Shown here in pieces: positions 1 through 8,647 of a DNA stretch of 64,000 nucleotides. A model generated the notes under the pieces. The model made no database searches, had not been told where the DNA came from, and was given only the letters and a program-made list of their open reading frames with translations. The translations under genes were made by a program, and so were the position numbers. The stretch is from assembly GCF_016123485.1 (NCBI RefSeq), contig NZ_JADCKQ010000004.1, positions 62,001-126,000 on the forward strand, read 5' to 3'. Numbering within the stretch: position 1 is the first letter of the stretch; every line of letters begins with the position of its first letter. The DNA is from Halocynthiibacter styelae. Lineage in GTDB: Bacteria; Pseudomonadota; Alphaproteobacteria; Rhodobacterales; Rhodobacteraceae.

Positions 1-1581
1 GGTTTCCTCAATCGGCGCGTTCAGGGCAGCGATCAGCGACAGATACAGAACCTCACGGGTGTCACGCGGATCAATGATCCCGTCATCCCACAGACGCGCA
101 GACGCATACAGCGGGTGGCTTTGTTCCTCAAACATATCAATGGTTGGCTGTTTGAACTGCGCCTCTTCTTCAGCAGACCACTCGCCACCCTGACGTTCAA
201 TCGCATCGCGTTTTACGGTGGCCAACACGCCTGCCGCCTGTTCGCCACCCATCACGGAAATCCGCGAATTCGGCCAGGACCACATGAAACGCGGCTGATA
301 AGCGCGGCCGGACATACCATAGTTACCCGCGCCAAAGGATCCACCAACAACCATGGTGACTTTTGGCACTTTGGTTGTGGCAACAGCTGTCACCATCTTG
401 GCACCATGACGGGCAATACCCTCATTCTCATATTTCCGGCCTACCATGAAACCGGTGATGTTTTGCAGGAATACCAGCGGGATATTGCGTTGCGAGCACA
501 GTTCCACAAAATGCGCACCCTTCTGTGCGGCCTCGGAAAACAGCACGCCATTGTTGGCTACAATCCCGATCGGGCAGCCTTTCAGATGGGCAAACCCTGT
601 GACAAGCGTTTCACCATAGCGCGGCTTGAATTCATCAAATTTTGAGCCATCCACAACGCGGGTAATCACTTCGCGGATGTCATAAGGCGTCTTCAGATCG
701 CCCGGTACAACGCCCAGCAGTTCCTCTGCATCATACAGCGGTTCTTCCGACTCCTGCCATTTCACGGTTGTGGGTTTGGTCAGGTTCAGGCTTTCCACAG
801 CCCGGCGCGCCAGCGCCAGCGCATGTGTGTCATCTTCCGCAAGGTAATCCGCAACACCAGACAGACGCGTGTGCACGTCCCCGCCACCAAGATCCTCGGC
901 AGACACAACCTCGCCCGTCGCGGCCTTCACCAAAGGCGGGCCAGCAAGGAAGATAGTCCCTTGTTCTTTCACAATAATTGACACATCAGACATGGCAGGT
1001 ACATAGGCCCCGCCCGCCGTACAAGACCCCATCACAACCGCGATTTGCGCGATGCCCATTGCGGACATATTGGCCTGATTGTAGAAAATCCGACCAAAGT
1101 GATCACGATCCGGGAAGACCTCATCCTGGTTCGGCAGGTTCGCCCCGCCGCTGTCCACGAGGTAAATACAGGGCAGACGACATTCCTGGGCAATTTCCTG
1201 GGCGCGCAGGTGTTTCTTCACGCTCATCGGATAATAAGTGCCACCTTTGACGGTCGCGTCATTGCAGACCACCATCACGTCCTGCCCATGCACGCGCCCA
1301 ATCCCGGCGATCACACCCGCTGCCGGGGCTGCACCATCATACATGCCGTGGGCGGCAGTTGCGCCGATTTCCAAGAAAGGAGAGCCCGGATCCAGCAGGT
1401 TCATCACCCGTTCGCGTGGCAACATCTTCCCGCGTGACAAATGCCGCGCCCGCGATTTCTCGCCCCCACCCGCAGCGGCTGCGGCAGCAGCTTCACTGAT
1501 GGTTTCAATCATCCCCTCATGCGCCGCCACATTGGCTTTGAATGCGTCAGAGGTTGGGAGGGCTTTGGTGGTGAGTTTCAT
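1..1581 (-). CDS. mccB: Methylcrotonyl-CoA carboxylase, carboxyltransferase (beta) subunit, partial
   Basis: Carboxylates 3-methylcrotonyl-CoA together with the biotin-carrying alpha subunit, the fourth step of leucine breakdown. The reverse-strand frame starts [18 protein letters not shown] and stays open for 527 codons to the window edge. It carries the crotonase-fold carboxyltransferase signatures [14 protein letters not shown] and [16 protein letters not shown], and the family is about 535 residues long, so only the last few residues should be missing. A GGAGA ribosome site precedes the ATG. The start codon directly follows the stop of the upstream small gene, so it is probably co-transcribed with the two secreted-protein genes. 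The isovaleryl-CoA dehydrogenase of the same pathway lies about 2 kb away on the same strand; mccA would be expected past the left edge. Confidence 0.95.
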   Translation of the reverse strand, partial: MKLTTKALPTSDAFKANVAAHEGMIETISEAAAAAAAGGGEKSRARHLSRGKMLPRERVMNLLDPGSPFLEIGATAAHGMYDGAAPAAGVIAGIGRVHGQDVMVVCNDATVKGGTYYPMSVKKHLRAQEIAQECRLPCIYLVDSGGANLPNQDEVFPDRDHFGRIFYNQANMSAMGIAQIAVVMGSCTAGGAYVPAMSDVSIIVKEQGTIFLAGPPLVKAATGEVVSAEDLGGGDVHTRLSGVADYLAEDDTHALALARRAVESLNLTKPTTVKWQESEEPLYDAEELLGVVPGDLKTPYDIREVITRVVDGSKFDEFKPRYGETLVTGFAHLKGCPIGIVANNGVLFSEAAQKGAHFVELCSQRNIPLVFLQNITGFMVGRKYENEGIARHGAKMVTAVATTKVPKVTMVVGGSFGAGNYGMSGRAYQPRFMWSWPNSRISVMGGEQAAGVLATVKRDAIERQGGEWSAEEEAQFKQPTIDMFEEQSHPLYASARLWDDGIIDPRDTREVLYLSLIAALNAPIEET

Positions 1582-2142
1582 TTAGTTGTCTCCGTTTTCG
1601 GATGAATTGCTCTGGACCATTCGGTTCAGTACTCGAACAGAATGCAGATGCATGGCACTTTCCAGCGCCTCACAATAGTTTTCAGAATATGCATCAGGAA
1701 CCTCGCAGTTATCAGTCCTGTCTGGTCCCTGACGTGCGGATTCGAGCCTCCGCTTATAACTTCGTGGGGCGAAGCCAGTGCCTTGAATTTCTTCGGGTAA
1801 CCTACTTAGAATCTTAGCCGCACGATCATTGATCTCAGTCATGACAGCACTCAGACACTCAGGATCAGCCTGGCCACCCTCTTCACAATATCCCAATGGC
1901 GTTGAGAGGCATTCAGTATCCAGGCGCGAAGTCAGTACCGACATTGCAATATAGCGCGAACTGCTCCGCTCAGCTTCATCCCGTTGATCCGCTGCATAAT
2001 CTGTCGTTTCCAGGCAGGCATCCAGATAGGAAACAGCATGCTCAACCGGAGACATTTGGGCGAGAGCCGGAACAGTGTTTGCAACCAAAAAGCCACTGAA
2101 GACAGCCATACCTGCAAGCATCTGACGATATCCCCACATCAA
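1582..2142 (-). CDS. Small secreted protein of unknown function, LprI/DUF1311-like relative
   Basis: A 186-residue protein with an N-terminal signal-like segment (GMAVFSGFLVANTVPALAQ, cleavage near residue 29) and six or more cysteines spread through the mature part, suggesting an exported, disulphide-bonded protein. It overlaps the upstream LprI-like gene by 4 bases (ATGA) and its stop abuts the mccB start, so the three are probably translated from one message. The mature part has cysteine spacing loosely like DUF1311 but I do not recognise the family securely. Why an exported protein is coupled to a leucine catabolic gene is unclear. Confidence 0.7.
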   Translation of the reverse strand: MMWGYRQMLAGMAVFSGFLVANTVPALAQMSPVEHAVSYLDACLETTDYAADQRDEAERSSSRYIAMSVLTSRLDTECLSTPLGYCEEGGQADPECLSAVMTEINDRAAKILSRLPEEIQGTGFAPRSYKRRLESARQGPDRTDNCEVPDAYSENYCEALESAMHLHSVRVLNRMVQSNSSENGDN

Positions 2143-2657
2143 TCCCCCTCCGCTTCCGTTGCCAGAATAAAATACTGACGTGCAGTTTCATGCATCAGGC
2201 AGGCCAGTTGTGCCGGGCCTCCGCCGGTGCCGCCGCCCCAGCGGGCGCGCTCGAACTCACAGCTTGCATCGCGATAGGCGATCCAGGCCACCTGCATCTC
2301 ACGCAGTGCCCCGGCCTGGGATGTGGTCAGGGCACCGATACGTTCCATCTCGGCATCATCTGCCTCCAGCTTGTCGCGCAGCACGCGGTAGGCGTTGTTC
2401 AGATGGTCATCCCACAGCGCGTATTCCTGGTTCAGACAATGCCCCATGCCAACAGTTGAACTGCCCTCAGGGGTGGAGTCCATACAGGCATTTGCAGACA
2501 GACCGACACATTCCAGCGCCGGCGCATGGCCCGGGCCAGATCCGCTTTCGTAATAACAGCTGAGCGAAAGCTCGGGATCAAACACAGGCTCTTGCGCCTG
2601 AACCGGCAGGGCAAAGGCAAGTAGCCCGGCAATAACGGTAATCTGTGATCTAAGCAT
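2139..2657 (-). CDS. LprI/DUF1311-family secreted protein
   Basis: The start MLRSQITVIAGLLAFALPVQAQ is chosen because an AGGGA ribosome site lies just upstream and it gives a clean 22-residue signal peptide; a longer frame upstream has no such features. The 172-residue product ends with the DUF1311/LprI pattern: ALWDDHLNNAYRVLRDKLE, then MQVAWIAYRDASCEFE and a terminal LACLMHETARQ segment, with paired cysteines. Members of the family are periplasmic or lipid-anchored proteins, some of which inhibit host lysozyme. First gene of an apparent three-gene unit ending in mccB. The role here is not known. Confidence 0.8.
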   Translation of the reverse strand: MLRSQITVIAGLLAFALPVQAQEPVFDPELSLSCYYESGSGPGHAPALECVGLSANACMDSTPEGSSTVGMGHCLNQEYALWDDHLNNAYRVLRDKLEADDAEMERIGALTTSQAGALREMQVAWIAYRDASCEFERARWGGGTGGGPAQLACLMHETARQYFILATEAEGD

Positions 2658-2823
2658 GAAAATATCCCTGGTCTGAAAAAGATACATCCAGCTTAGCCGC
2701 AAGGTGCGACGTTTTAACAGCGTCGATTTTCCTTTGCGCGCCCGTGGGTTGATATGGGTCAAGGCGACTCAGCCTGCTCAGGCAGAGCCTGGCCGCATAA
2801 CGAGAACGAAAGGCACGACCGTT

Positions 2824-3429
2824 ATGAGAAAACTTATCTCCGCCCTGAGCCTGAGCGCCGCTGCGCTTGCCCTTGCCGCCCCTGCTGTGGCGCAATCCCA
2901 GGGGGACTGGACCTTTGGTGTGGGCGTTGCCCATGTCGCCCCGAAGTCCAACAACGGCACCCTTGCACCTGGCGTTGCCCGGGTCGGCAACGAAACTCAG
3001 CTTCAATTCACCGGCGAATATTTCATCCGTGACAACATCGGGATTGAACTGCTGGCAGCCACCCCGTTCACTCATGGGATCAACGTCGATGGCGTTGGCT
3101 ATGTCGGGGAAGCCAAACAACTGCCGCCGACCCTTTCTGTGAACTATCATATTCCGACCAATGGTAAGATCACACCCTTTGTCGGCGTTGGCATCAACTA
3201 CACCACGTTCTTTGAAGAAAGATCCACTCTTGGCACGCTGAAACTGGACGACAGCTTTGGTCTGGCGCTGAACCTGGGTGCGGACTGGCAGATCTCGGAT
3301 CGCGGCGCCATGCGCTTCAACATCCGCTACATCGACATCGACAGCGACGTGACCCTGAACGGCGCCCCCATCGGCACTGCCGAAATCGATCCGATTGTTG
3401 CGGGTGTAAGCTACGTGCACCGTTTCTGA
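2824..3429 (+). CDS. ompW: OmpW-family outer membrane protein
   Basis: Predicted eight-stranded outer membrane beta-barrel, 201 residues. The start MRKLISALSLSAAALALAAP gives a typical signal peptide cleaved after VAQ at about residue 24. The mature protein opens GDWTFGVGVAHVAPKSNNG, the standard OmpW beginning, continues with GEYFIRDNIGIELLAATPF and FVGVGINYTTFF, and ends in an aromatic C-terminal residue (YVHRF) as expected for BAM-dependent insertion. Length and layout match OmpW/AlkL proteins, which form a hydrophobic channel for small apolar molecules. The frame extends upstream to 2704 but those residues look non-native. It is followed by a strong terminator. Confidence 0.9.
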   Translation: MRKLISALSLSAAALALAAPAVAQSQGDWTFGVGVAHVAPKSNNGTLAPGVARVGNETQLQFTGEYFIRDNIGIELLAATPFTHGINVDGVGYVGEAKQLPPTLSVNYHIPTNGKITPFVGVGINYTTFFEERSTLGTLKLDDSFGLALNLGADWQISDRGAMRFNIRYIDIDSDVTLNGAPIGTAEIDPIVAGVSYVHRF

Positions 3430-3454
3430 CCTGTTCAGGATGTTGCGCTCAACT

Positions 3455-3481
3455 GGCGGCCCCGTCCGGGCCGCCTTTTTT
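3455..3481. terminator. Rho-independent terminator between ompW and ivd
   Basis: GGCGGCCC and GGGCCGCC form an 8-bp stem (3455-3462 and 3468-3475) with a 5-nt loop, followed by a run of six T on the plus strand. It ends ompW. The ivd stop codon lies 5 bases away on the other strand, so it may serve both genes. Confidence 0.9.
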
Positions 3482-3485
3482 GTGA

Positions 3486-4649
3486 TCAGCTCATGGATGC
3501 CATAAGTTCGCGACCAATCAGCATCCGGCGGATTTCTGACGTGCCTGCACCGATTTCCATCAGTTTTGCGTCGCGGAACATCCGGCTGACAGCGCTGTCA
3601 TTCATGAACCCGGAACCACCCATGGCCTGCACGGCCTGGTGCGCTTGCTTCATCGCTTCTTCAGAAGCGTACAGCACACAGGCCGCCGCATCCTGACGGG
3701 TGACTTCCCCACGATCACAGGCTTTTGCAACCTCATACACATAAGCGCGGGCAGAATTCATCGCCGTATACATATCTGCGATTTTACCCTGCATCAGCTG
3801 GAAATCCCCGATGCGTTTGCCGAATTGTTTGCGCTCCGCCATGTAGGGCATGACTTCATCCATGCAACCCGCGATGATGCCCGTGCCGATGCCCGACAGA
3901 ACCACGCGTTCGTAATCAAGGCCAGACATCAGGACGTTCACGCCTTTGCCTTCCTCGCCCAGCACGTTTTCAAACGGCACTTCAACATTGTCGAATACCA
4001 GTTCGGCCGTGTTGGACCCACGCATCCCCATCTTGTCGAAATGCGCCGATGTGCTGAACCCAACCATATCTTTTTCAACGATGAAGGTCGTGATGCCCTT
4101 GGGCCCCGCGTCCGGGTCAGTTTTCGCGTAAACCACCAAAGTGTCAGCGTCGGGGCCGTTGGTAATCCAGTATTTCGTGCCATTGAGCACATAATACCCG
4201 TTGCGCTTTTCCGCCTTCAGCTTCATGGACACCACGTCAGAACCTGAGCCGGCCTCACTCATGGCCAAAGCACCCACATGTTCACCGGAAATCAGTTTTG
4301 GCAGGTATTTCTGCTTCTGTTCCTCAGTCGCATTGCGGCGGATCTGGTTCACGCAAAGGTTGGAATGCGCGCCGTATGACAGCGACACAGAAGCCGAGGC
4401 CCGCGCGATTTCTTCCACAATAATCACATGCGCCAGATAGGACATGCCCGCCCCGCCGTATTCCTCAGGCGTGGTGACGCCCAACAGGCCCAATTCCCCC
4501 ATCTCTTGCCACAGCTCTGCCGGGAAGTCGTTTTTCAGGTCAATCTCAGCCGCCATGGGTTTGATGCGGTCCTGCGCCCAACGGTGCACCATATCACGCA
4601 GGGCGTTGACGTCTTCACCAAGGTCGAAATTCATCACGGCATTAAACAT
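3486..4649 (-). CDS. ivd: Isovaleryl-CoA dehydrogenase
   Basis: FAD enzyme oxidising isovaleryl-CoA to 3-methylcrotonyl-CoA, the substrate of the nearby MCC. The start MFNAVMNFDLGEDVNALRD is preceded by a GGGAG ribosome site and gives 387 residues, the usual length. Visible acyl-CoA dehydrogenase signatures are ALAMSEAGSGSDV (flavin/substrate), WITNGPDADTLVVYAKTD, and QAHQAVQAMGGSGFMNDS near the C-terminus. The glutamate in GLDYERVVLSG sits where isovaleryl-CoA dehydrogenases carry their catalytic base, which separates it from short/medium-chain relatives. A palindromic operator lies about 55 bp upstream of the start. Confidence 0.94.
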   Translation of the reverse strand: MFNAVMNFDLGEDVNALRDMVHRWAQDRIKPMAAEIDLKNDFPAELWQEMGELGLLGVTTPEEYGGAGMSYLAHVIIVEEIARASASVSLSYGAHSNLCVNQIRRNATEEQKQKYLPKLISGEHVGALAMSEAGSGSDVVSMKLKAEKRNGYYVLNGTKYWITNGPDADTLVVYAKTDPDAGPKGITTFIVEKDMVGFSTSAHFDKMGMRGSNTAELVFDNVEVPFENVLGEEGKGVNVLMSGLDYERVVLSGIGTGIIAGCMDEVMPYMAERKQFGKRIGDFQLMQGKIADMYTAMNSARAYVYEVAKACDRGEVTRQDAAACVLYASEEAMKQAHQAVQAMGGSGFMNDSAVSRMFRDAKLMEIGAGTSEIRRMLIGRELMASMS

Positions 4650-4703
4650 GGCTGGCTCCCGTTGAGGCTGGTCCGGCGATCTGACGCCCGTGACCTGATT
4701 TAT

Positions 4704-4717
4704 TGAACACTTGTTCA
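4704..4717. promoter_or_regulatory. Palindromic operator upstream of ivd
   Basis: TGAACACTTGTTCA: arms TGAACA/TGTTCA around a 2-nt centre, 55 bp upstream of the ivd start. The same core with the same flanks (ATTGAAC-N4-GTTCATTTA) occurs at 14476-14489 upstream of the acyl-CoA synthetase gene. The form suits a TetR-type repressor. The cognate regulator is not identified in the window. Confidence 0.6.
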
Positions 4718-4841
4718 TTTAATACGTCAAACCCGCGATTCGGGTCAATGGCCGGGAAAAGTGCCCTTACGTCGTGATTATTTACAAAGATGGCTGAACA
4801 GATATAAAACCCCAAAATCACTTAAAGAAAATTGGATTATC

Positions 4842-5315
4842 ATGCAAAACACGTCCTCTGTCGCGTGTATTACAGTTGCCAGCTTTACCCTGCTGGTGGG
4901 CTTTACTTTTTACCAGGCGTTAAAACCCAGTGTTCTCTCGGCATCAACCAATCAGGACTGTGAAGCTGTATGGCACGAAATGACGGATCACAATCCAGGT
5001 GCACGTACTGTTCGCAGTATCCCGGACATTATCCCCGACACCCATAAAGATTGGCTGATACCTGACCCAGAAAATAACTGGGAACTCATATACAGTCGGT
5101 ATATCTCTGCGGCCTATGGCTTTAAAAGAAACCCGAGTGAGACCAGCGCCCACTACCTTGTGGCATTTGATCGCCTGATAAGTTGCAGTGAAGGGCGCCA
5201 TTTTGACCACCCTTTGGATTATGTGCAGGCTGCATATCAAAGCGTTCGCGACAGGCACCCAGAATCCCGTCGTCAGAAGTTACTTGATCGCGCCTACCCA
5301 TATTTGGGGCAATAA
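4842..5315 (+). CDS. Hypothetical protein with one N-terminal membrane segment
   Basis: A 157-residue protein. The start MQNTSSVACITVASFTLLVG is preferred over the ATG at 4761 because the first 27 codons of the longer frame look like AT-rich leader sequence. Residues about 6-28 form a single hydrophobic helix or signal anchor; the rest is soluble with no recognised domain (DCEAVWHEMTDHNPGA, NNWELIYSRYISAAYGF). Base composition is more AT-rich than neighbouring genes. It stands alone between ivd (divergent) and the aminotransferase remnant. No function can be assigned. Confidence 0.65.
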   Translation: MQNTSSVACITVASFTLLVGFTFYQALKPSVLSASTNQDCEAVWHEMTDHNPGARTVRSIPDIIPDTHKDWLIPDPENNWELIYSRYISAAYGFKRNPSETSAHYLVAFDRLISCSEGRHFDHPLDYVQAAYQSVRDRHPESRRQKLLDRAYPYLGQ

Positions 5316-5329
5316 ACTGAAACCCAAAC

Positions 5330-5419
5330 CTGACTCGCTTGATATACAGTTGTGACCTCGGCCTTAATAATACGCACAATCGGGACGCAATCTTCCAGAC
5401 TGAAAATCCGCGACAGGGC
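5330..5419 (-). pseudogene. Remnant of a DegT-type aminotransferase C-terminus
   Basis: The reverse strand encodes ALSRIFSLEDCVPIVRII followed by KAEVTTVYQASQ. It aligns without gaps to the C-terminus of the intact aminotransferase at 6623-7828 (LPLTFSPADCAQIARII, RAEVAAVYQGPQ): 16 of 30 positions are identical by hand count, including the DC..I.RII and AEV..VYQ stretch. DNA similarity continues a little upstream (5390-5440 against 6690-6740). No start codon, PLP lysine or other part of the enzyme is present. It is most likely the surviving 3' end of a deleted or duplicated paralogue. Confidence 0.65.
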
Positions 5420-5504
5420 CTGGATAAAAGCCCTGCAAACGCCACTATGGCGGCACCAACCTGCCGCCGAAACGGGACGGGATTTCATTTTTCAAACAGG
5501 CCCT

Positions 5505-5954
5505 TCAGCCCGCAGCAACCTTATCGGCCAGCCCTTTCAGGTTGCCGTCAATCACTTTGCCCATCATCATTTTCATCAGGGTCCGGCCCAGGATCCAGCC
5601 GAGCGGGCCGTATTTCACGCGGTAGTTCAGGCCCCAGATCACGCGGCAATGGTTGATGCCAGAAGGTTCAACCATGATTTTGGCGACACCTTCATGCAGA
5701 GGCATGGCGTCCATTTCGGACATGCGCACTTCCATCATGCGGCCGTCTTCCCAGGTGATCGCTTCTTCCACCAGGGATGTACCATTGTCAAAATGACAGC
5801 GCCGCTTCGCGCCCAGCCCGGTGGATGCTTCGCTTAATGCGTCCACGGACGCGACCAGGGGCGCGATGTCCGCAAGATCCATAAAGCGGCTGAGTTCCCC
5901 CCAGACGGCTTCGGGGGTGGCTTTGATGTCTGCGCTGCGTTGGGCTTGTATCAC
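5505..5954 (-). CDS. SRPBCC-family (START-like) protein
   Basis: A 149-residue single-domain protein with the helix-grip pattern of polyketide cyclase/dehydrase-like proteins: an opening beta strand and helix (RSADIKATPEAVWGELSRF, then DLADIAPLV), central strands KRRCHFDNGTSLVEEAITW, and a long C-terminal helix that lines the cavity (LGRTLMKMMMGKVIDGNL). Such proteins bind small hydrophobic ligands in the cytoplasm; the ligand cannot be told from sequence. It lies between the aminotransferase remnant and a GNAT gene, on the same strand as both. Confidence 0.8.
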   Translation of the reverse strand: MIQAQRSADIKATPEAVWGELSRFMDLADIAPLVASVDALSEASTGLGAKRRCHFDNGTSLVEEAITWEDGRMMEVRMSEMDAMPLHEGVAKIMVEPSGINHCRVIWGLNYRVKYGPLGWILGRTLMKMMMGKVIDGNLKGLADKVAAG

Positions 5955-6029
5955 GGGTTATGTCCTGTTCTCAGAAATTACGGGTTACCATGTCGGCATA
6001 GCACCCTTCACGCCGGATGTAACATGCCC

Positions 6030-6053
6030 CTCCTGACAGCATACTGTCAGGAG
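6030..6053. repeat. Perfect inverted repeat upstream of the SRPBCC gene
   Basis: CTCCTGACAG and CTGTCAGGAG form a perfect 10-bp stem around CATA. It lies between the GNAT stop and the SRPBCC start. Neither strand shows a T-run after it, so a protein-binding palindrome (TGACAG-N4-CTGTCA) is as likely as a terminator. Confidence 0.5.
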
Positions 6054-6073
6054 GATGACAGCAGGATCGGATT

Positions 6074-6601
6074 TCAGAACAGGCGCTCTGTCTCTGACAG
6101 CTGCATCTTCAGGCAATGCGCACCGTCGCTTTCATCAACAAACCGCCGGGTGATCCTGAAGCCACATCCTGTCAGCAGGCGTTGCGAGGCGATATTGCCC
6201 TCAACAAGCTCTGCCCGCACCACATTCAGCCCAAGTTCGTCAAACCCGTAGGCCAGAACCCGGCGCACCGCCTGTGTGGCAATCCCCCGCCCCCAGAACG
6301 CCCTGCCGATGACAAAACTGATTTCGGCGGTGCGTAAAGACAGGGACACCGTACCGACATTTTCTGCGGCGCCCGGGCAGTCAATGACCCACTGCAACCG
6401 TTCCCCAGCGCGCGTGCGTTCCATTGAACCTGCCAGCCAGATCGCGCCTTCAGAAATGCTTTCCGGCACCCGGTCCCCTGCCAGAGCCGCAGCCTCGCGA
6501 TCTGTCGCCCGTTGATACCAGCCGGGAATATCGCGCGTTTCCGGCCCGCGCAGGTGCAGACCTGCGGTTCTCAGATCCGGGAGAAAATTTGGCGGCACCA
6601 T
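6074..6601 (-). CDS. GNAT-family N-acetyltransferase (RimJ/RimL-like)
   Basis: A 175-residue protein with the RimJ-like GNAT core: strand and V-loop VIGRAFWGRGIATQAVRRVLAYGFDELGLNVV, with the acetyl-CoA loop RGIATQA, then VEGNIASQRLLTGCGF, the asparagine-plus-GF motif of RimL relatives. Expected to acetylate an amino group with acetyl-CoA in the cytosol; the substrate is unknown. Its start lies 22 bp after the stop of the DegT aminotransferase, so the two are probably co-transcribed with gph. Confidence 0.85.
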   Translation of the reverse strand: MVPPNFLPDLRTAGLHLRGPETRDIPGWYQRATDREAAALAGDRVPESISEGAIWLAGSMERTRAGERLQWVIDCPGAAENVGTVSLSLRTAEISFVIGRAFWGRGIATQAVRRVLAYGFDELGLNVVRAELVEGNIASQRLLTGCGFRITRRFVDESDGAHCLKMQLSETERLF

Positions 6602-6622
6602 CAGGCGTCCCTTCCAGCGGGG

Positions 6623-7828
6623 TTATCCCTGCGGCCCCTGATACACCGCCGCAACCTCAGCCCTGATAATCCGGGCGATCTGGGCGCAATCTGCAGGGCT
6701 GAAGGTCAGCGGCAGGCGCAGATCAAGGATGCCTTTCAGCACGCGATCGCTGCCTGGCATCGCTTCGCTAGGGGCATAGCGCCAGCTGTCATAGCGCGAG
6801 GTAAAGCCCGCAGGTTCCGCGCCACCGAACCATTTCAGCTCGACCCCGCGTTTCATGCAACGGGCGACCACATCATCAATTGCTTCTTCTGACCAGTCGA
6901 GCAGCAAAAACTGAAAGCTGGAGGCGACATAGGCCTCGGCTTCAGGTCGGTTGATCAGGGCCAGGCCAGTGGTGTCAGCAAGCCCGTCTTCTACCACTTT
7001 ATAGCGCTCATTCCAGCGCGCGCACTGCTGATCCAGATCGCGCAACTGCACCCGCAGAATGGCTGCACGCAGGTGGTCCATTCGGCCAGAAATATTAGGG
7101 GTTTGGTATTTGGTTTCCGTGAAATATTCCGGCCCGGGCGCGGCCAGATGACGTTCAAACAGCATATAGCTGCCCGACAGCATCGTTGCCTTCGCCATGA
7201 GGTCTGGATCATCAGAAATCAGCAATCCACCTTCACCGGAGTTCAGATGCTTATAAGTCTGGGTTGAGTAGGCCGCCATCACCCCATGCCGCCCGGACAA
7301 AATCCCGTTCCAGCGCGCCCCCATGGTGTGGGCGCAATCTTCAATGACCTGCACTTCCAATGCGTTACACAGCATCATCAGGTCATCCATGTCACAGATA
7401 TGACCGCGCATATGTGACAGCAGCAGGATGCGCGAACCGGTGGCTTTGATCTTTGCTTCCAGATCGGGCAGGTCAATCACCAGATCTTCTGTCACACCGA
7501 CAAACACCGGCACGCCGCCCGTGGATGCAATTGCACCGGGCACCGGGGCCAGGGTAAAGGCATTGGTCAGCACAGGCTCGCCCGGTGCGATGCCAAGGGC
7601 GCGCAGGGCCGTTGCGATCGCATAACCGCCGGAAGAAACCGCCAGGCAATATTTGCTGCCCATATAGGCCGCGAATTCCTGTTCCAGCAGGGCAACTTCG
7701 CCATCTTCGCCTTCGCCCACGTTGTAGCGATGCAACCGGCCGGAACGCATCACATTAACCGCGGCCTCAATCGCCTCGTCAGAAATCGGTTCCTGTTGGG
7801 TGAAATTGCCTGTGAAAATCTCATTCAT
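6623..7828 (-). CDS. DegT/DnrJ/EryC1/StrS-family PLP aminotransferase
   Basis: A 401-residue PLP enzyme of the sugar aminotransferase type. STQTYKHLNSGEGGLL places the Schiff-base lysine at residue 193, and VIEDCAHTMGA supplies the aspartate (about 164) that contacts the PLP pyridine nitrogen. The YCLAVSSGGYAIATALRALG segment is the phosphate-binding region. Family members transaminate keto-sugars or related carbonyl compounds; no sugar nucleotide genes are adjacent, so the substrate is unassigned. It follows gph by 12 bp and precedes a GNAT gene. A decayed copy of its C-terminus lies at 5330-5419. Confidence 0.85.
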   Translation of the reverse strand: MNEIFTGNFTQQEPISDEAIEAAVNVMRSGRLHRYNVGEGEDGEVALLEQEFAAYMGSKYCLAVSSGGYAIATALRALGIAPGEPVLTNAFTLAPVPGAIASTGGVPVFVGVTEDLVIDLPDLEAKIKATGSRILLLSHMRGHICDMDDLMMLCNALEVQVIEDCAHTMGARWNGILSGRHGVMAAYSTQTYKHLNSGEGGLLISDDPDLMAKATMLSGSYMLFERHLAAPGPEYFTETKYQTPNISGRMDHLRAAILRVQLRDLDQQCARWNERYKVVEDGLADTTGLALINRPEAEAYVASSFQFLLLDWSEEAIDDVVARCMKRGVELKWFGGAEPAGFTSRYDSWRYAPSEAMPGSDRVLKGILDLRLPLTFSPADCAQIARIIRAEVAAVYQGPQG

Positions 7829-7840
7829 TTCTTTGTCCTC

Positions 7841-8509
7841 TCAGCCGATCAGGTCCGCAACCACGTCCTGTAATTCCTCATAATCGGTCAGCAGCGCGTC
7901 TGGTTGTAATTCATTGACCTTTTCCCCGTCAGGGCCAAAGGTGACAAGCAATGACGCCACATTGCAGGCCCGCGCGGTTTTATGATCGGTGATCGTATCC
8001 CCCACCTGCACCGTGCGCGAAATATCGCCACCAAGGCGTTTCACTGTTTCGATCAGGGGCATCGGGTGCGGCTTGCGTTCACTCAGCGTATCCGCCCCGA
8101 TCAGTGCGTCAAACAGATCCCGTACACCCAGCCGCGACAACAGAGTTTCTGCCAGACCTTCGGGCTTATTGGTGCAGATCCCCACCGCATAACCTGCGTT
8201 ACGCAGCCGCGTGATGGCATCAACTGCACCGGGAAACATTCGCGTATAAACATCAATGTTTTCAGCGTAATATTCCAGAAGACGCGGATAATCTTCCAGC
8301 ACCATCGCCTCATCCGCTGCACCATATTGCCGTGTAAAGCCGGCGGTCAGCATCGCCCGCCCACCTTTCATCCCAATGCCTTTGTCGGCCTCTGGATCCA
8401 ACAGATCACCCAGACCCCGCGCCCCGAAACAGGCGTTCGCCGCATGGATCAGATCCGCCCCGGTATCTGCAAGCGTCCCATCCAGATCAAACACAACTGT
8501 ACGCATCAT
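7841..8509 (-). CDS. gph: Phosphoglycolate phosphatase (HAD superfamily)
   Basis: A 222-residue HAD phosphatase. Motif I VVFDLDGTLADTG has the nucleophile Asp8 and general acid Asp10; motif II is ICTNKPEG; motif IV GDTITDHKTA supplies the magnesium-binding aspartates. A helical cap (about residues 18-85) is of the Gph type. It removes phosphate from 2-phosphoglycolate formed by oxidative side reactions. It is divergent from glmU, an arrangement common in this family, and heads a unit with the aminotransferase and GNAT genes. Confidence 0.85.
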   Translation of the reverse strand: MMRTVVFDLDGTLADTGADLIHAANACFGARGLGDLLDPEADKGIGMKGGRAMLTAGFTRQYGAADEAMVLEDYPRLLEYYAENIDVYTRMFPGAVDAITRLRNAGYAVGICTNKPEGLAETLLSRLGVRDLFDALIGADTLSERKPHPMPLIETVKRLGGDISRTVQVGDTITDHKTARACNVASLLVTFGPDGEKVNELQPDALLTDYEELQDVVADLIG

Positions 8510-8647
8510 TTTTCCCTGCTTTTATCCGCCCGGCGACATTCCGCACGTGAATTGTAACGAAGCGTAAAGGTTTTTGACCACCCCGCCCCTTGCTTATGTC
8601 ACTGCAAGGCTTAAAACCCCGGACAACAGAAAGAAAGAGGCACATCT

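Noticed and set aside
5352-5837. Plus-strand open frame (161 codons) over the SRPBCC gene
   Set aside because: His/Arg/Phe-rich shadow of the minus-strand SRPBCC gene and the aminotransferase remnant.
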